From Proteles cristata cristata (Eukaryota > Chordata > Mammalia > Carnivora > Hyaenidae), in NCBI GenBank assembly GCA_017311185.1, contig JAESUZ010005166.1:496001-560000 (forward strand): a DNA stretch of 64,000 nucleotides, written 5' to 3'. Positions 59,689-64,000 of the stretch are shown here, one piece after another. Both the position numbers and the translations under genes were made by a program. A model generated the notes under the pieces. That model was not told where the DNA came from, ran no database searches, and was given only the letters and a program-made list of their open reading frames with translations. Positions within the stretch are counted from its first letter, which is position 1. The number at the start of each line of letters is the position of its first letter.

Positions 59689-60159
59689 CTCTGTTTACTT
59701 TCAATCTATTTTCATCTTTAAAGTTGGTCTGTTGTGAACAGCATGTAGTTGGTTCTTGCTTTCTCACTAAATTTGACTAAATGTCCTGTATTCGGAATGT
59801 TTAGATAATTGATTAATGTAATTATCAATATGATTTGGGTTTAAACTATGCTCTGGCTATTTTTTGTCTCATTTGATCTCTATTTTTTTCTTCTTGCATT
59901 CTATTGGGGTGAATTTTTTTAATAATTACATTTTACTTCCTGTATTACTTAGCTGTTTCTCTTAACTTTTACTTCTGATATTTAGTGGTTGCTCTAGAGA
60001 TTACAATATGCATCTTTATCACAGATTACCTTCAAATGATAATATATCATTTCACAGGCAGTTTAAGACCTTTTCAGTAGTATATTTAATTTCCCCCTGC
60101 TGTCTTTTCTATTTGTTATATCTTGTACTTCTACATCTATTACAGATTGCATAATACAT

Positions 60160-61390
60160 TTTCATTACTTTTAGTTTTTATTCATACATTTTTAATAATT
60201 ATTGCCACTGCACACATACATTTACAACTGATTATTACGCCAATGTGTCATGTAGCCATCAAAAATCTCTAACCCAATTTATACTTTAGTTGCTTGGAAT
60301 TCAGGTTTGTAGTCCAATTTAGACTCTAACTACTTAAAATCCGCTACTTCTGATGTCTTTCATGAAGTCTTTCTATACTACAAACTCATGATCGACATGA
60401 ATCATAAATATGCCTGCTTCAGTGCAAACATTTTTCAGGTCTGTCCCATTAGAGCCATCTGAAAATTTCATAAATATTTCTAATAATCTATTTTCATCAT
60501 GCTTTGTAATGGTACCTCTACAGATTTTTGGGATATCTAACTTTGCTCATAAACAAATGTATGTTTTTTTTTCTATTTATCTGGTGACAGCAAAGCAGGA
60601 TCCACTGTACTTGTTGATAGCCATGATCATTTTACCTATGCAGAGTATCATATCCATCCATTTGAGTAACTCAATAAAGTCCTCCGAATCTATCAGCTGA
60701 AGTACTTCCAGGAAATCAGTATCCACCAATGGCATCTTTTTTTATCCATAAAAATGATGCATACTTGATGATTCCTGGTGTAAACATTTCTTTGGTCAAA
60801 TGGGCACTTTCACAGTGTACTTGTCTACAACTGGATACTGTGTTTAAGATATTGCATTTCAGTTGTCCAACAGCAGCTCTTGCTGTTAGTGTTTTTCCTA
60901 ACTGTTGGCCCACAGAACAGCCTTCTGGAGATACTATTCCTATACTGAAATAATTCTAGGTTTGTAAGAGATACTTCTATTACCTCTGAATTTTCTGATG
61001 TTTGGATAATCCCTCCACTTCAAAAAAAGAAATACTTCTTATGTCCTTATAGGACATGCTATAAAATCATTGATTCTTGGCAAATATTGATGTAATTATA
61101 TCCAAAGCAACCCTTGTTGCTGGATTCCACTTACTTTTTTTCAAGTTAACCATAACAACTGACATATTTTGGCTCATTTAACAACAAATTTTTCAATTAA
61201 CTTCTAAAGTACTTCTCCCAGTTTGCCCTGATTTGGGTGACTGTAGGTCCTTTCAGTCATTTCAGACTTTTCATACTGATAGGTAAGTTCTTTTAATTGG
61301 TCTCTTAACTGTTTAAGACTGTTGTTGATCTTCTTGCGCTCCGCCATCTTTTCTGTGACAGCTTTGAAGGTCAACATCTCTCTGGTCTGC
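60160..61390 (-). pseudogene. PSMC6 processed pseudogene (26S proteasome ATPase subunit)
   Basis: Reading the minus strand from 61390 downward gives a broken copy of the proteasome regulatory ATPase PSMC6 (Rpt4), which unfolds ubiquitinated substrates. QLKELTYQYEKSE (near 61270) matches its N-terminal coiled coil. 'GEVL' and 'KFVVK' follow. Near 60430-60480, [19 protein letters not shown] matches the conserved C-terminal AAA segment. Near 60310 the frame reads LESKLDYKP, the end of the protein. There are no introns, at least ten in-frame stops, several frameshifts, and internal deletions that remove much of the Walker A region. Old retrocopy, not functional. Confidence 0.85.
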
Positions 61391-62260
61391 CTTGATGATA
61401 TGTCATTACTCACAGGGGATGTCAAGAAGGCCACAGCCCCTGGGGTGGGAGAAGTGGAAGGAGGGAGGAGAGCAGCACTGGAAAGAGGGGGATGGATGGC
61501 TATGCTCATTCCAATTATCTTTCATGGAATCAGAAAGAGAACATTTTATATTTGCCCTCTTATTCACCAAAGACTCTCTTTATTCCTTTGTTGTAGGATC
61601 AAGTTCCCATGTGGTGTAATTTTCCGTCTGAAGAATATCGTTTATTTTTTCTGGGAGTACAAGTAAGTTGATGGGTTTTCTTAGCTTTTGATTTTCTTAA
61701 AAAGTCTTTATTTTGGAGGAGTCTATATTTTAAAATATAATTCTAAGTTAACAGTTAATAACGTGCCCTGGTATATTGTGTCCATTCTGCTTAAGAATCA
61801 TGACCTTCTTGAATTTGTGGGCTTGTTGTTTGGAATTCAGAAAATTTTCATTTTTTAAATAATTTTTAAATTTCTCTTTCCCTTTTATTTAGGGACTCCA
61901 GGGCACAGATGTTATACTGCCTCATACTATCCCACAGAAAAGTGAAACTGGTTTGTTGCTGCTGTTCTTATTGTCATGGTTTTTCTCATCATCAGTGCAT
62001 CAGTCTAGATGCCTTCTATTGTTAAAGCCATCGTAGAGCTCACATCATGTTTCCCTTCGCTTAAGGATCACAGTCTTGCCAATTATCCAATGTCTGTATT
62101 TAGGTGTTCCCTGTTTTGTCCAGTTCTCTAGTTGCTTATAGGGGAAGGGCAAATCTGATCAAGTTCCTCCATCATTGCCAAAAGCAGAAATTTCAGCTAC
62201 ATTAAAAAAAAAAAGTAATCAAAGCAGACATGGGTGTACCAGACATGACTGGTAACTTCA
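61391..62260. other. No gene recognised
   Basis: A short GC-richer patch at 61430-61500, then AT-rich sequence. No exon or named repeat recognised. Confidence 0.4.
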
Positions 62261-62329
62261 AACTTCAGTGAGAATAGAGTTAATCAGAGGAAAATGCTCT
62301 CATGTTTCTACTACCAAATTTAAAAATTC

Positions 62330-63080
62330 TCCTTTTAGAATTCTCACCCCATTGGTCTTTCTCTTTCTCCATGGCTCACTCCATCAGCATATAACCTTGA
62401 TGAAATCTCTCCCAAATAAAAATCAAGAATTTTCTCTTCTTGCCCACTATGATTTTATATTCCTGTTCCCCTTCATGGAAAAACTTCTCAAATAGTGATC
62501 TACACTTACTGTCTTTACTTCCTTACCAACCTCATAACCTTTTCAACCTGATCCAGTCTGGAAGCTGTCCTCCAACTACACTGAATTTACCCATCAGTTC
62601 ACTGTGACCAATTCACAAAGCTCCTATTACTTGATGCTTCAGTAAGTAACATTTAAAAGGTATGACCACGTTTTCCCACTTAAACTCATTTCTCTCTTGC
62701 TTTCATGAAACTGCACCCTGCTTGTTTTCCTCATATTTCACTGACAACTCTGTCTTTGCTGACTCATCCTCAACCTAACCTCTAAATATTAGATTGTCTC
62801 AGGTCCTGATTTTCTATTTGCTTCCTTTCTCTAACAACACTTCCTTAATTATATCCATTATTTTAATAGATTACCTACATGACATCTCTACTTGGAAATA
62901 TAATGGACATCTTACCATGTTCCAAATGAAATTCTGTCCAAATTCCCTCCTCCCCCACATAAATAGCTCATCCACCAAATCAAGACCAAGAAAACATCCT
63001 TGATTTGTTCCCCTCACCCCTTCCATCCAATCCATCAGTTGGACCCATTGCTACTTCTTTCCATTTCTTTCCACACCTCT
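62330..63080 (+). mobile_element. Possible ancient LINE-2 fragment
   Basis: CT-rich phrases such as 'CATCCAATCCATCAGTTGGACCC' and 'TTGCTTCCTTTCTCTAACAAC' resemble diverged L2 in plus orientation. Weak evidence. Confidence 0.35.
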
Positions 63081-64000
63081 CAAGTCCTTAAAGTACAAGA
63101 TACTTTCAGGGAATGATTAGTGAATAAATCAGCTTGGCTGGATTGGAAGTTACTGTTGAGGAGTAATAAGAGATAAATCTAGGTAAGGCAGTTTGGGATG
63201 CATGTTGGAGGACTTGGAATGACAGATAGAAGCCAAGTTTCTGAGGGGAACAGAGGGAGTTATCCCTCCTGGGCATAATTCTCCTGAAAAGTGGTACTTT
63301 TTCAATAATTTAAGTATGTTGAACAGTTGTTAAGATGATGATGAAAAGATGCTAGTGAAAGCAGTGTGAAAATAATACCAGGAGCCTAGAGGAAAAGGCG
63401 GTCAAAGGATAGTGTCTTTAAAAAGGGGGGAAGTATCTTCTTCCTCTCCAACACACAGGGCAAGCCCTACACCTTTGGATGTTAAACTATGGCTCTGCCT
63501 CTGCCTCTGGTGACAGTGGAGGCTGACAGACTTCATGCTGGAAGAAATTGGGAGCGGTATAAAGCCTGAGCAGAAAAGCGATAGGGTTAAAACTGTGCTA
63601 TGGGAAGAATGACCTGACAGTGACATGCAGGGCTAAGAGAAGTTATGACATCAAGTTATAGGGGATTGTTGAAGACAGTGAGAAGGAAGAATGCAAAGAG
63701 AGTGTAAGAGATAAAAACCACAGTCAAAGGTATTTACTCAGGGGTTCTGAGCTCTGGCGACTTAAGAGATGTGTTGTCATTGTTATGACTATGTACATTA
63801 GGAAGAGAGACTGTTTTGTGGAGAAAATATGAGTTGAGAGCTTTGAACTGCTAGCTGTGAACAGTTCTTACATATGGCTTTACCTGGTGTAATTCTCAGA
63901 TCATTCACCATCATAAAAATAGTTTTGCAATCTTGGTTCTAGGTTAACACTTCCCAGATTATTGGTTTGATTCAAATATATTAAATATCCACTTGCTATA
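63081..64000. other. No gene recognised
   Basis: Unique-looking sequence to the window end. No ORF with recognisable similarity on either strand. Confidence 0.4.

Larger units (their letters stand above)
53985..60150 (-). mobile_element. Old L1, minus strand, near full length, with insertions
   Basis: The reverse complement runs in L1 order from the 3' UTR (53985-54660) through ORF2 (56115-59350) toward ORF1 (to about 60150). It is strongly diverged. A younger L1 fragment (54690-56111) and SINEs at 56679, 58069, 58604, 58930 and 59554 are inserted in it. Confidence 0.65.

Noticed and set aside
61204..61666. Open frames on both strands at 61204-61666 as a new gene
   Set aside because: The minus frame is the 5' part of the PSMC6 retrocopy and breaks at GEVL. 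The plus frames are shadows.
41361..64000. JAK2 exons expected downstream of INSL6
   Set aside because: No kinase, pseudokinase or SH2 exon was recognised on either strand. JAK2 probably lies beyond the window.
1..64000. CRISPR-like or bacterial defence systems
   Set aside because: No spaced direct-repeat array, operon structure or bacterial gene. The regular repeats are microsatellites, one minisatellite and SINEs of a mammal.

Overview
This window is nuclear DNA from a carnivore, almost certainly a cat (Felidae). The main evidence is more than two dozen tRNA-derived SINEs of the felid type: a head reading GGGGCGCCTGGGTGGC, pol III A and B boxes, a CT-rich body and an AAATAAA tail. Several are nearly identical to each other and have perfect target-site duplications (TSDs). 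Carnivore-type LINE-1 copies are also present. Coding content is very low. I find one intact protein gene, one likely relic of a related gene, and one processed pseudogene. The rest is layered transposon sequence.

The gene is INSL6 (insulin-like 6, relaxin/insulin superfamily), on the + strand. Exon 1 is at 23505-23787, inside a GC-rich CpG island (about 22080-23520), and exon 2 is at 40942-41294. The intron is about 17.2 kb, begins GT and ends AG, and is filled with repeats. The predicted prohormone has 211 residues with a signal peptide, B chain, C peptide, an RKRR cleavage site and an A chain with the insulin-family cysteine pattern. The core promoter carries seven tandem copies of a 20-bp GC-box unit that end about 65 bp before the start codon. 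About 9.6 kb upstream on the same strand (13770-14142), a TATA box and a degenerate open frame resemble the signal peptide and B chain of a relaxin-type gene. This fits the known JAK2-INSL6-(INSL4)-RLN cluster of mammals.

Layout: 1-2316 is an old MaLR element with a solo LTR and a SINE nested in it. 4270-11430 is an old L1 (+) cut by SINEs, a MaLR LTR and a 0.95-kb solo LTR. 11430-13700 holds old SINEs and a GT microsatellite. 15500-17643 is a truncated class I ERV beside a second solo LTR. 18990-20692 holds L2 and MIR sequence. 22080-23800 is the INSL6 promoter and exon 1. 23800-40940 is the INSL6 intron, with L1, L2, SINE and DNA-transposon insertions. 40942-41324 is INSL6 exon 2 and its poly(A) signal. 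42691-52737 is a near full-length L1 split by a younger L1 in the opposite orientation. 53980-60150 is an old L1 (-) with a younger L1 and SINEs inside it. 60160-61390 is a PSMC6 processed pseudogene (-). 61400-64000 is mostly ancient or unclassified sequence.

I saw no CRISPR array, operon, or candidate new molecular system. The best leads are the relaxin-family relic, the GC-box minisatellite in the INSL6 promoter, a SINE that appears to have carried a 3' flank with it, and the nested insertions, which can be ordered in time from their TSDs. All family names are from recognition by eye; I ran no database search.
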